Under the pieces are notes generated by a model, which saw only the letters and a program-made list of their open reading frames with translations, searched no databases and had not been told where the DNA came from. A program made the position numbers and the translations under genes. Positions 56,744 through 64,000 of a stretch of 64,000 nt of DNA are shown here, in pieces. How positions within the stretch are numbered: position 1 is the stretch's first letter; each line of letters starts with the position of its first letter. The DNA is from Muribaculaceae bacterium (GTDB lineage Bacteria > Bacteroidota > Bacteroidia > Bacteroidales > Muribaculaceae), in NCBI GenBank assembly GCA_017621845.1, contig JAGASI010000002.1, forward strand, positions 1 to 64,000, in the 5' to 3' direction.

Positions 56744-56786
56744 TGGCAGTGCTTTAGTTTGATATTAAGATGTTTTAAGCACACTA

Positions 56787-58259
56787 TTATAGCTTGCCCT
56801 TGATGTAGGCGATGGCGTCGGCTTGAATTTTGCTCTTTAGCAGATGGTTTATAATGAGGTAGACCGACAGTCCGATAAGACCTTGTAGTGGTAGGGCTAT
56901 CCATGGATTAGGGATATTGTATCCGATGAGATACATTGCTGTGCCAATGACCAGACACATGGCTAAGTATGGTACACATTCCACGATAAAGATGCCGATA
57001 CTACGTCCGGTAGCTCTTTTAACAGCAATCAGAGTGGTTATCCAGGCTGCTATGGCGGCAACAATCTGACCCCATAGCATTATTTCCAGTCCCCATACCG
57101 GATTGTCAGGAGTCGTGTCAGATAGGATTGGCAAACAGGCAAGTAAGGCAACCAACGCTATGGCATCTCTTATTATCTCGGTCCAAAGTATCATTTTGGA
57201 TAATCCTAAGGATAGAAGATAATTGGAGTATAACCCGGTCATGACAGTAAATATACCTCGGGCAAGCAGTAGCTGGAAAAGTATGATAGATGCATCCCAT
57301 TTGACCCCAAACAGCGCATGAAAGATGGGTGTGGCCATGACAATGAGTCCTATGAGGATGGGAAAACTTAAGTAAGCGGTCATGCGGTTCATCTTTCCCA
57401 TCATGTTGTCAAATCGCGGTTTGTCGTCTTGAACACTTGATAATACAGGGAGAAATGACGATGTGAGAATTTGGGATATGGACGCGGTGAACATTTTGGA
57501 CCACTTATCTCCCTGTGTATAATAGCCCAGCGAGGCAAGACCGGCGCGATTACCTACAAAGAATGAATAGATATTCAGGAAGAGGGTATTTAAAAATGAG
57601 GTAAGCATTACAGCCGACCCTACTGCCATAAATGATTTCAATACCGACAGGGAACATCTCATAAGCGGACTCCAACGGGCCCACACCCATAGCAGTAAAG
57701 TCTTGATTACCGCCACTGTGAGGGTCTGCCACACGATAGCCCATGCATCTTGTAGCTGGATGGCAAGGTAAATACCGACAACAGCTCCGGCGCTGAGGGC
57801 TATTGTGTTGGCCAACGCTATGGGGCGCACATTCATCTGCTTCATAAACCGGTTGGCCGGCACAATACTCAGTGCGTTGACAATCATGGAGAGGAATATC
57901 ACTCTGGAAATAGGGATGAGCCGGGTATCGTTATCAAAGCAATAGGCAATCAAGGGGGCCGCAAACCATAGGATTATATAAAGGGCAACGGACATGGCAA
58001 GGTTAAACCACATCACCGATGAGTAGTCGAGACGGGTTGGATTTTTGCGTTGTATCAGAGCTGATGAAAATCCACTGTCAACCAGCAAGGAGCCAAAAGC
58101 CTGAAATATTAAAGCTGCCCCTACCAGACCAAATTCGTCTTGATTGAGCTCCCGCGCAAGCACAATGCCGGTTACCGCATAAAGGATTTGGGACCCTATG
58201 CGGTCGACGATGTTCCACTTGATGGAGCGCGCTGTCTTTAATTTAAGCGACTGTGACAA
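56787..58259 (-). CDS. Polysaccharide/lipid-linked oligosaccharide flippase (MOP family, Wzx-like)
   Basis: The 490-residue product has about 12-14 hydrophobic helices spaced across the chain, the typical fold of Wzx flippases (Polysacc_synt family). The N-terminus SIKWNIVDRIGSQILYAVTG and a later DSGFSSALIQRK are characteristic of the family. It would move undecaprenyl-linked sugar units across the inner membrane for O-antigen or capsule. No glycosyltransferase or Wzy gene is adjacent, so it stands apart from a full polysaccharide cluster here. Confidence 0.88.
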   Translation of the reverse strand: MSQSLKLKTARSIKWNIVDRIGSQILYAVTGIVLARELNQDEFGLVGAALIFQAFGSLLVDSGFSSALIQRKNPTRLDYSSVMWFNLAMSVALYIILWFAAPLIAYCFDNDTRLIPISRVIFLSMIVNALSIVPANRFMKQMNVRPIALANTIALSAGAVVGIYLAIQLQDAWAIVWQTLTVAVIKTLLLWVWARWSPLMRCSLSVLKSFMAVGSAVMLTSFLNTLFLNIYSFFVGNRAGLASLGYYTQGDKWSKMFTASISQILTSSFLPVLSSVQDDKPRFDNMMGKMNRMTAYLSFPILIGLIVMATPIFHALFGVKWDASIILFQLLLARGIFTVMTGLYSNYLLSLGLSKMILWTEIIRDAIALVALLACLPILSDTTPDNPVWGLEIMLWGQIVAAIAAWITTLIAVKRATGRSIGIFIVECVPYLAMCLVIGTAMYLIGYNIPNPWIALPLQGLIGLSVYLIINHLLKSKIQADAIAYIKGKL

Positions 58260-58392
58260 TCTCCCGGCTTAATTGATATGGTGGGGTTAGACAAGTTTAG
58301 GCGGTTGCTGATATGGTTGATTGGGCTCAGAAATATGAGACCTGTCCTGTAGGCAAGTATTCTTTACCGCCCGATATTAGTGTAGTCAGTAA

Positions 58393-59094
58393 TCATTCAA
58401 CTTGTTCAATCTTGGCTCCAATAGTGCGGTTGACTATTTCTTTGGGATGTCCTTTTACATAGATACGGTTGCTACCCATGCCTTTGACGATGAGTTTTTC
58501 TGTAGCATAGCAGTCAATGGGACCTGTCCCCAGAACTATACAGCTGACTTCGTCGGCTTTAAGGTTCCCGGCTTCGAGGGTGCCCTTGCCTACATTGGTC
58601 AGCTTGACTGACGAGGCTTTGCCATCAATGACAATGTGACCGCGTCCGGTCTCAATCTTGGCGTCAACCTGGGTGGCATGGACATTATGGACTATCAAGG
58701 TGCCGTTATTGGTTATACATGCTTTAAATGACGAAGCCGGTACAGGGTTCTCTACTATAAGTGTTGAGTCCCCTGAATTTTCGGCTTTCCCTAAAAATGA
58801 GGAATAGACTGTAATAGTAGGCAAGTTTTTTATCACTGCCCCATCAGTCACAAGCTCGATTTTGAGCTTGTTCTTGTTATTTGAGAAAAGAATACGATGG
58901 GCGATATCATCGGTCGAGACAAAGGTCACGATACCGGCTGAGTCTGAATTACACTTATGTATGACATTGATACCGTCAATGACATCGATTTCCGAGAAAT
59001 CTTTAATGTTAAGTGAATATCTGTCGGCGCCAAGAGCTTGAAATGAAGTCAGGATAGATAGAAATATTGATAAGAGTGTTATTGTCTTTTTCAT
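58393..59094 (-). CDS. Secreted DUF2807 (head GIN-type) protein
   Basis: The 233-residue product has a signal peptide (ending about residue 22, QALG). The mature part is a repeated beta-helix: FSEIDVIDGINVIHKCN near residue 33, then GRGHIVIDG, VGKGTLEAGNLK, LGTGPIDCYATEKL and GSNRIYVKG, the G-x-I-x-type pattern of DUF2807. These proteins are common at the cell surface of Bacteroidota with no firm function. It is monocistronic with a -7 element (TAACTTTG) about 28 bp upstream. Confidence 0.85.
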   Translation of the reverse strand: MKKTITLLSIFLSILTSFQALGADRYSLNIKDFSEIDVIDGINVIHKCNSDSAGIVTFVSTDDIAHRILFSNNKNKLKIELVTDGAVIKNLPTITVYSSFLGKAENSGDSTLIVENPVPASSFKACITNNGTLIVHNVHATQVDAKIETGRGHIVIDGKASSVKLTNVGKGTLEAGNLKADEVSCIVLGTGPIDCYATEKLIVKGMGSNRIYVKGHPKEIVNRTIGAKIEQVE

Positions 59095-59121
59095 AATAGT
59101 CGTTTGTTAGTGTTGTGTTTG

Positions 59122-59129
59122 CAAAGTTA
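59122..59129 (-). promoter_or_regulatory. -7 element for the DUF2807 gene
   Basis: TAACTTTG on the minus strand lies 27 bp before the start at 59094. No matched TTG was found. Confidence 0.5.
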
Positions 59130-59291
59130 CATTTTTTTTAGCTTAAAGAAGTAGTATAAAAGGAGAATAAGTTGGAAATATGTACAAGATAACCTGAATG
59201 TAAGCCTCCAAGAGTGAAAAACATGATTGCAGATGATGAATTTATCTGATGAATTTATCAAAATTTTGTCACAAAAATGAGGGGCGATTTA

Positions 59292-59322
59292 TTGGTAAAG
59301 TCGCGAATAGTGGTTAAATTTG
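59292..59322 (+). promoter_or_regulatory. Promoter of the cytochrome bd operon
   Basis: TTG (59292-59294), a 20-nt spacer and TAAATTTG (59315-59322) match the consensus, 44 bp before the DUF4492 ATG. Confidence 0.75.
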
Positions 59323-59366
59323 CCGACATAGCTAATATTTTACCATTAACAACAGCAACAGTCATA

Positions 59367-59597
59367 ATGAACAGGGTGCTCAGGTTTTATGTTGACGGCT
59401 TTAAGTCCATGACTATCGGACGAAAGTTATGGGCACTCATAATTATTAAGCTGATTATCATTTTTGTGATTTTAAAATTGTTTTTTTTCAGCGAGACTAC
59501 TGATAGCCGGGCTAAGGACGAGAATATTACCCCGGCCGAATATGTGCGATCAAGAATAATAAGAGATTGTTCACATTCATTTTTAAACAATCTCTAA
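59367..59597 (+). CDS. DUF4492 small membrane protein of cytochrome bd operon
   Basis: The ATG at 59367 gives a 76-residue product matching the DUF4492 pattern: FYVDGFKSM near the start, GRKLWALIIIKLIIIFVILK as the single membrane helix and a conserved LFFFSE after it. DUF4492 genes typically sit directly before cydA in Bacteroidota and are thought to be an accessory subunit comparable to CydX; the role is inferred from context. An in-frame start at 59277 would overlap the promoter and is not used. The gap to cydA is 31 bp. Confidence 0.85.
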   Translation: MNRVLRFYVDGFKSMTIGRKLWALIIIKLIIIFVILKLFFFSETTDSRAKDENITPAEYVRSRIIRDCSHSFLNNL

Positions 59598-59628
59598 ATA
59601 ATTAACCTCAATATTTTAATAAACAGTT

Positions 59629-60798
59629 ATGCAAGATTTGATAGCAACGGTAGATTGGTCAAGAGCTCAGTTTGCGCTCACGGCAATGTATCACTGGTTG
59701 TTCGTGCCACTTACTATTGGATTGTCGTTGATAGTGGCAATTATGGAGACAATTTATGTGCGCACAGGCGCTGAACGATGGCGAGGCATAACCCGGTTCT
59801 GGATGACATTGTTCGGAATAAACTTTGCCTGTGGCGTCGCCACCGGTATTATTTTGGAATTTGAGTTCGGCACCAACTGGTCCAACTATAGTTGGTTTGT
59901 AGGTGATATCTTCGGTGCTCCACTTGCAATCGAAGGCCTGTTTGCTTTCTTTCTTGAAGCGACGTTTGTTGCCGTAATGTTCTTTGGCTGGAAACGTGTG
60001 AGTAAACGTTTTCATCTGACGGCCACCTGGCTGACGGCTATAGGTGTTTGCCTGTCGGCTTATTGGATATTGGTAGCCAATGCCTGGATGCAATATCCGG
60101 TGGGCATGGACTTCGACCCCGGGCAGATGAGAAACGTGATGAATGACTTCAGCGCTGTTGCATTTAGCTCAGTTGCTGTCAATAAATTTTTCCATGCTGT
60201 ATTCAGTGGATGGGTATTGGCCGCGGCATTTGTCCTTGGCGTCGCTTGTTGGATGCTATGGAAACGACGCAATGTCGAGGCCATGCATAGCTCGTTGAAA
60301 GTTGCCGGTTGGGTAGGCCTGGCCGGTATTCTCCTGTGCCTGTATACCGGTGATGGAAGTGCTGTTGAGGTTGCACGCACACAGCCTATGAAGTTGGCCG
60401 CTATGGAAGCGTTATATGACGGTTCGGTGGGGCAGGACCTCGTGGCTGTCGGATTAGTCGCTGATAAGGAAGACCGTCTTGATGGTCAAGAACCGGTAAA
60501 ATATGCCATTTCGTTGCCCAAAGGCTTGTCAATACTCGCCAATCATGACGCTGACTCATTTGTCCCCGGTATTAATGATATAATTGCCGGCCGCACGATT
60601 ACACCTGAAGGTGATACCGTGTATAATACCGAAAGCTATCAACAGCGCATCGAAATGGGACGTGCTGCCAAGGCTGCACTTGCCGACTATGACAAGGCTT
60701 CGCGCCTGGGCGACCGGGCCGCAATGGAAAGTGCCAAAGCTGTAATAGACCAAAACTTTAAATACTTTGGATATGCCAATTTTGACTCGGTCGAATAA
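59629..60798 (+). CDS. cydA: Cytochrome bd quinol oxidase subunit I, N-terminal part (interrupted by a stop)
   Basis: This 389-residue segment covers the N-terminal three-quarters of CydA, which oxidises quinol and holds the hemes of cytochrome bd. Heme-ligand regions are visible: AMYHWLFVPLTIGLSL near residue 20 (the b595 His) and NKFFHAVFSGWVLAAAF near 185 (the b558 His). It stops at a TAA (60796-60798) after YFGYANFDSVE. The reading frame resumes without shift after six codons in the next entry, where the remaining conserved part of the protein follows. The first part is not decayed: all helices and motifs look intact. Confidence 0.9.
   Translation: MQDLIATVDWSRAQFALTAMYHWLFVPLTIGLSLIVAIMETIYVRTGAERWRGITRFWMTLFGINFACGVATGIILEFEFGTNWSNYSWFVGDIFGAPLAIEGLFAFFLEATFVAVMFFGWKRVSKRFHLTATWLTAIGVCLSAYWILVANAWMQYPVGMDFDPGQMRNVMNDFSAVAFSSVAVNKFFHAVFSGWVLAAAFVLGVACWMLWKRRNVEAMHSSLKVAGWVGLAGILLCLYTGDGSAVEVARTQPMKLAAMEALYDGSVGQDLVAVGLVADKEDRLDGQEPVKYAISLPKGLSILANHDADSFVPGINDIIAGRTITPEGDTVYNTESYQQRIEMGRAAKAALADYDKASRLGDRAAMESAKAVIDQNFKYFGYANFDSVE
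60796..60798 (+). other. cydA: In-frame TAA interrupting cydA
   Basis: Context is GTC GAA TAA GCC ATC CCC. The codon before (Glu) and after (Ala) fit the usual CydA alignment, in which acidic or polar residues precede a Pro-rich turn, then FYSFRVMV. One substitution at 60796 would restore a sense codon. Confidence 0.85.
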
Positions 60799-60816
60799 GC
60801 CATCCCCCCGGTCAAG

Positions 60817-61224
60817 ATGACATTCTATTCTTTCAGGGTGATGGTCATACTGGGCTCAGCTTTCTTATTGGTGTTTGTAATACTTATGTTTGTAGTGTAT
60901 AAAAAGAAAATATGGCTTGAAAATAAGTGGCTCCTATGGCTGGGAATGTTATGTATCCCTGCCGCCTGGATATGCAGCGAGGCCGGATGGATTGTTGCCG
61001 AGGTTGGTCGTCAGCCATGGGTGATACAGGACTTGATGTCTTGCAAGATGGGCATCAGCGATATTGATGCAGGTTCGGTAGAGCTGACATTCTGGATATT
61101 TGCATCTTTCTTCACCGCTTTATTGATTGCCGAAGTCAGCATAATGCTAAAATATATCTCGCGGTCAGCCAAGGGTGATATTACTCGTGACCCATCAGGA
61201 AATGATGTCGCCGAATCTTATTAA
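60817..61224 (+). CDS. cydA: CydA C-terminal part
   Basis: The 135-residue frame starts 18 bp past the stop of the first part and is in phase with it. It holds the CydA C-terminus: FYSFRVMVILGSAF, where the Met equivalent to the b558 ligand lies, and GWIVAEVGRQPWVIQDLM with the conserved Glu and GRQPW motif. Two further membrane helices follow. As a separate protein it would have no N-terminal heme residues, and I see no A-rich translation-initiation context before its ATG. It lies 20 bp before cydB. Confidence 0.8.
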   Translation: MTFYSFRVMVILGSAFLLVFVILMFVVYKKKIWLENKWLLWLGMLCIPAAWICSEAGWIVAEVGRQPWVIQDLMSCKMGISDIDAGSVELTFWIFASFFTALLIAEVSIMLKYISRSAKGDITRDPSGNDVAESY

Positions 61225-61244
61225 TTTGTAAAATAATAGTAATT

Positions 61245-62375
61245 ATGGAATTAATGACATTGCAAACATATTGGTGGGTGCTGATATCGGTACTCGCCGG
61301 CATATTGGTCTTTATGCTGTTTGTCCAAGGTGGACAGACAATGCTATACTGTAACACCAATTCCGATGCACGACAACTTATGATTGACTCCCTGGGACGT
61401 AAGTGGGAATTGACATTCACGACACTTGTCGTATTTGGCGGCGCATTTTTTGCTTCATTTCCACTGTTCTACTCCACGAGTTTCGGCGGAGCCTACTGGC
61501 TGTGGATGCTGATATTAATCAGCTTTGTCGTTCAAGCAGTGAGCTATGAGTTCAGAATGAAAAAGGGCAATCTCTATACCCACTACACCTATGACGGATT
61601 TCTGATTTTTAATGGCATCGCCGGATGTATACTATTGGGAGTCGCTGTAGGAACAATATTTTTTGGTGCCGACTTTACTGTCTCAAAAACCAATATCCTG
61701 AATGTAAGTTCACCCGTAATATCCCAATGGGGCCCCTCTCATGGACTTGAAGCAATACTCTCATGGCGTAATCTCTTGTTAGGATTGGTGATACTTATGC
61801 TTGCCCGCACAATGGGCTGTATGTACTTTATCAACGATATTAATGATGAACGTGGATTTGGCATATCCAACCGCATCAAAGTACTGACCAACGGCACAGC
61901 ATTCGCCTTACTGTTCATCGGATTTGTCGTTGTGCTGTTGATGGCGCCCGGGTTGCGCGAGAACACCGAGGGACAACTGGTGCAGGAAGAAAACATCTAT
62001 CTCCATAATTTTATACATTACTGGCCACTGGCCATACTTTTTGTACTTGGAGTGCTGAGTGTGCTATACGCTATCATACGCACATCGTTCAGTACAACCT
62101 GGGATCGTGGAATATGGTGGTGTGGCGCCGGTGTCTTTGTCGTCGTCACCATCCTCTTGCTCATGGCCGGCTTGAATGGCACTGCTTATTACCGCTCGTT
62201 GACCGACCCCGACTCGTCGCTTACCATCGCCAACTCATCGTCAAGCCTGTTTACCCTTAAGGTCATGAGTGGCGCTTCGCTCGTATTGCCCGTCGTTATT
62301 GCATATATCTGGTATGTCTGGTATAAGATGGGCAACCGACCCTTGACCACCTCCGACCTTAAAGATAGTCATTAA
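61245..62375 (+). CDS. cydB: Cytochrome bd quinol oxidase subunit II
   Basis: CydB partners CydA in the membrane oxidase. The 376-residue product has about eight to nine membrane helices, typical motifs such as YWWVLISVLAGILVFMLFVQGGQ near residue 10, LGRKWELTFTTLVVFGGAFF near 52, and the late WYVWYKMGNRPLT near the end. It has the normal family length and an intact frame. Given that cydA is interrupted, it would lack a partner unless the stop is bypassed. Confidence 0.93.
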   Translation: MELMTLQTYWWVLISVLAGILVFMLFVQGGQTMLYCNTNSDARQLMIDSLGRKWELTFTTLVVFGGAFFASFPLFYSTSFGGAYWLWMLILISFVVQAVSYEFRMKKGNLYTHYTYDGFLIFNGIAGCILLGVAVGTIFFGADFTVSKTNILNVSSPVISQWGPSHGLEAILSWRNLLLGLVILMLARTMGCMYFINDINDERGFGISNRIKVLTNGTAFALLFIGFVVVLLMAPGLRENTEGQLVQEENIYLHNFIHYWPLAILFVLGVLSVLYAIIRTSFSTTWDRGIWWCGAGVFVVVTILLLMAGLNGTAYYRSLTDPDSSLTIANSSSSLFTLKVMSGASLVLPVVIAYIWYVWYKMGNRPLTTSDLKDSH

Positions 62376-62401
62376 TCATAACTTGTTAATCACGTATAAA
62401 A

Positions 62402-63067
62402 ATGAAAACCAGGATATTTGTCATAACCTTGTTATTCTCGGCAATTGCCGGAAATATCATGGCCGAGGACGGCGAGATTAAAGGCTCGTTTGATTGGTCC
62501 AACCCCGGGACCCTCACCCCGGCCTATAATGCACCCGACGCTGATAATCGCTCGGGAGACTATGTCGGAAATGTCGATTTTACCGACAACGGAGTGACAT
62601 TTACTGTTATAGACAATGATGTCAAGGAAAAGAGCCAGAGCGCGCGCTTCTATTACGGGTACAATACCGGCGCATGTGAACTCAGGATTTATGTCAACTC
62701 TGACATAGTCATCAAGGCCCCTGCGGGAATGACTGTTAAATCAGTACAATTCTTTGGTCCCGAGGTCGGCCCCGACTATCTCGACTTGTATAACCAAGGC
62801 AACTGGGATGGAATGACATTTAATGTGACCGAGCCTTCAGCCACCGAGGTTAAATTCTATGCTCCGGCGCGTGTCGAGCTCTCCACAACCACCGTTACAT
62901 GTTCAACGTTGAATGGTGTCACCGACATAATCCAAGATGTAGACACTAACGCCCCTGCCAAATATTATGACTTACAGGGTCGCCAAGTCAATGCCTCCCA
63001 CCTGTCACCCGGCCTATACATCAAGCGCCAAGGTGCATGTTGTGAAAAGATGTTGATTGGAAGATGA
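62402..63067 (+). CDS. Secreted beta-rich protein with T9SS-like C-terminal tail
   Basis: The 221-residue product has a signal peptide ending about residue 21 (IMAE). Its mature part is Asp/Asn- and Gly-rich, with alternating strands and a KAPAGMTVKSVQFFGPEVG segment, suggesting a beta-sandwich. The last 40 residues (KYYDLQGRQVNASHLSPGLYIK ... EKMLIGR) match a T9SS-type sorting tail of the short form. Gap to cydB is 26 bp, so it may belong to the same transcript. Function is unknown. Its end overlaps the zinc-ribbon gene by 4 bp (ATGA). Confidence 0.78.
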   Translation: MKTRIFVITLLFSAIAGNIMAEDGEIKGSFDWSNPGTLTPAYNAPDADNRSGDYVGNVDFTDNGVTFTVIDNDVKEKSQSARFYYGYNTGACELRIYVNSDIVIKAPAGMTVKSVQFFGPEVGPDYLDLYNQGNWDGMTFNVTEPSATEVKFYAPARVELSTTTVTCSTLNGVTDIIQDVDTNAPAKYYDLQGRQVNASHLSPGLYIKRQGACCEKMLIGR

Positions 63068-63852
63068 AAGTCTGTCCAAAATGTGGATACGGTCTCTCCG
63101 ATGAGTTTGAATTTTGTCCCAAATGTGGCTATGACGTAAAAAACACATTGATAGATATTGACGGTGACTCAACCCGTCTAAAGACTGAAAACCCAAGTCA
63201 GAAATCTGTATTTCCGATAGGGAACAATCTCTCGATTTATAATCAGCAGGCTGAAAATGAGCGGTTGAGGCGTCGTAATGATATCTTGAAATGGGTTATT
63301 ATCGTGATAATAGCCATACTCGGAGGTGTGGGACTGTTCTTGGTATGTACGACATGTTTTAACTCTGAAAGTGAGACACCGGAAAAATATGATGCTGTTC
63401 CCGCACACACCAATACCTCATGGCCCGCTGATGTAGAATTCCCTTTGGTAACTGAGTGGAGTTATAAATTCACCGAAATCACGCCTTTGAAAATGAACTC
63501 CAATCAGACATTTGGAGAGTGGTGTGAGATACATCCCGAGTATCCTAAACAATCATTTGAAGGTATCACCGATGGCAATCATACCTACAGCATAGAGAGT
63601 GTCGTATATGAATACAACCCTGGAAGCGGCCAACGTCGATATGTTGGCCGATACTTCAACCATGACATTAATCTCTCTCTTGATTTCAATGCGATAGGAT
63701 TTAGATCAGAAGGTAAGGAATATATGGCCATACAATATGGGCATGATAGTGATAAAACCAAGTCTAATGCCATTTACGTCAAACATGGTAATATATGGTA
63801 TGGCACTTGGGGCAAAAAAAACCGTTTGATGAGAATGTGGCAAGTAAAATAA
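63064..63852 (+). CDS. Zinc-ribbon membrane protein of unknown function
   Basis: The 262-residue product starts with a zinc ribbon of two CPKCG knuckles (residues 4-25). A linker leads to one membrane helix near residues 78-98 (KWVIIVIIAILGGVGLFLV). The remaining 160 residues are extracytoplasmic, with Trp/Tyr-rich strands (WSYKFTEITPLKMNSNQ, YEYNPGSGQRRYVGRYF, NIWYGTWGKKNRLMRMWQV). Zinc-ribbon then one helix is a common layout of Bacteroidota membrane proteins. The stop of the preceding gene overlaps its start by 4 bp, so expression is coupled. A hairpin follows about 68 bp downstream. Confidence 0.8.
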   Translation: MKVCPKCGYGLSDEFEFCPKCGYDVKNTLIDIDGDSTRLKTENPSQKSVFPIGNNLSIYNQQAENERLRRRNDILKWVIIVIIAILGGVGLFLVCTTCFNSESETPEKYDAVPAHTNTSWPADVEFPLVTEWSYKFTEITPLKMNSNQTFGEWCEIHPEYPKQSFEGITDGNHTYSIESVVYEYNPGSGQRRYVGRYFNHDINLSLDFNAIGFRSEGKEYMAIQYGHDSDKTKSNAIYVKHGNIWYGTWGKKNRLMRMWQVK

Positions 63853-63919
63853 TAACACCTCTATCCCCCAACCCATTTCTTGCTGACAACACATTCAAGC
63901 ATCTCATTATAAGACAACA

Positions 63920-63954
63920 GGGTTATACTGCTTAGGTATAGCGGTATAACCCTA
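63920..63954. terminator. Terminator downstream of the zinc-ribbon gene
   Basis: A 10-bp perfect stem (AGGGTTATAC / GTATAACCCT) with a 15-nt loop is followed by ATTTTAAAAG. It lies 67 bp past the stop of the zinc-ribbon gene and is the last element visible before the window edge. Confidence 0.75.
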
Positions 63955-64000
63955 TTTTAAAAGATAGGCAGGTTACTTGGAGGCGATGGGAGTGAGGGCG

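Larger units (their letters stand above)
59629..61224 (+). pseudogene. cydA: Whole cydA locus read through the in-frame TAA
   Basis: Read as one frame with one stop codon at 60796-60798, the locus encodes about 531 residues, a normal CydA length (about 520 in relatives). Both parts are in the same frame, so a single base change (for example GAA to TAA at 60796) explains the split. Whether this is a true lesion, an assembly or sequencing error, or rare read-through cannot be settled from sequence. The surrounding operon, including cydB, is intact. Confidence 0.75.

Noticed and set aside
60796..60798. Programmed selenocysteine or other recoding at the cydA stop
   Set aside because: The codon is TAA, not TGA or TAG, and no recoding element is apparent downstream. 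Accidental mutation or error is simpler.

Overview
The window looks like a chromosomal segment of a gut Bacteroidota, order Bacteroidales, most likely Muribaculaceae or a close relative. Five signs support this. (1) Promoters fit the Bacteroidota form TTG-N19/20-TAnnTTTG. (2) Lineage-typical genes are present: fused MurF-Alr, GSCFA, DUF4105, DUF5686, DUF4493/PCMD, class III FBPase and DUF4492 next to cytochrome bd. (3) Type IX secretion (T9SS) sorting tails occur. (4) Many secreted proteins carry lipoprotein signals. (5) Start codons have no clear Shine-Dalgarno sites. The family assignment is inference; the order is well supported. There is no prophage, CRISPR array, rRNA operon or complete insertion sequence.

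Layout. 1-152: one end of a repeat element, cut by the window edge. 262-4315 (minus): coiled-coil lipoprotein, rsmI with an acidic hypothetical protein, dacB-like carboxypeptidase. 4397-7468 (plus): operon of lipoprotein, polyprenyl synthase, TatD nuclease, rlmB. 7578-11938 (minus): lemA-FKBP, glycyl-tRNA synthetase, and a HAD phosphatase/phosphoribosyltransferase pair. 12001-15627 (plus): dusB and a secreted phosphodiester glycosidase with a T9SS tail. 15761-17269: glutamine synthetase. 17717-19592: PASTA protein and rluD. 19729-30527 (minus): secA, a degenerate alkaline-phosphatase-fold protein, a DUF4105 protein, tRNA-Cys, an ECF sigma factor, murF-alr, GSCFA. 30565-37535 (minus): PorE-like OmpA lipoprotein, histidine phosphatase, fabG, DUF5686 outer-membrane protein. 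37568-39471: CYTH protein and rlmD, convergent. 39586-45394 (minus): a four-gene surface cassette of two PCMD-type proteins around two paralogous beta-barrels. 45551-47332: ABC-F ATPase. 47340-47810: repeat island, then tRNA-Met. 48063-55316 (minus): folK-like, tex, metallophosphoesterase, acyltransferase, class III FBPase. 55457-56743: THUMP-like methyltransferase. 56787-59094 (minus): flippase, DUF2807 protein. 59367-63852 (plus): DUF4492, cydA interrupted by a stop codon, cydB, a secreted protein with a sorting tail, and a zinc-ribbon membrane protein.

Two themes run through the window. One is the cell envelope: peptidoglycan precursor and remodelling enzymes, isoprenoid and phospholipid enzymes, SecA, a candidate lipoprotein N-acyltransferase, T9SS parts and cargo, and outer-membrane barrels. 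The other is RNA modification and translation: rsmI, rlmB, dusB, rluD, rlmD, a THUMP-like methyltransferase, glyS, ABC-F and tex.

Points most worth checking: (1) cydA is split by one in-frame TAA while both halves stay conserved. (2) A ~470-bp hairpin-rich element with imperfect terminal inverted repeats has a second, inverted copy at the left edge. (3) A PafA-like protein that has lost nearly all metal and nucleophile residues directly follows the DUF4105 gene. (4) The PCMD/DUF4493/beta-barrel cassette. (5) A shared repeat placed exactly at the stop codons of rluD and the DUF5686 gene.
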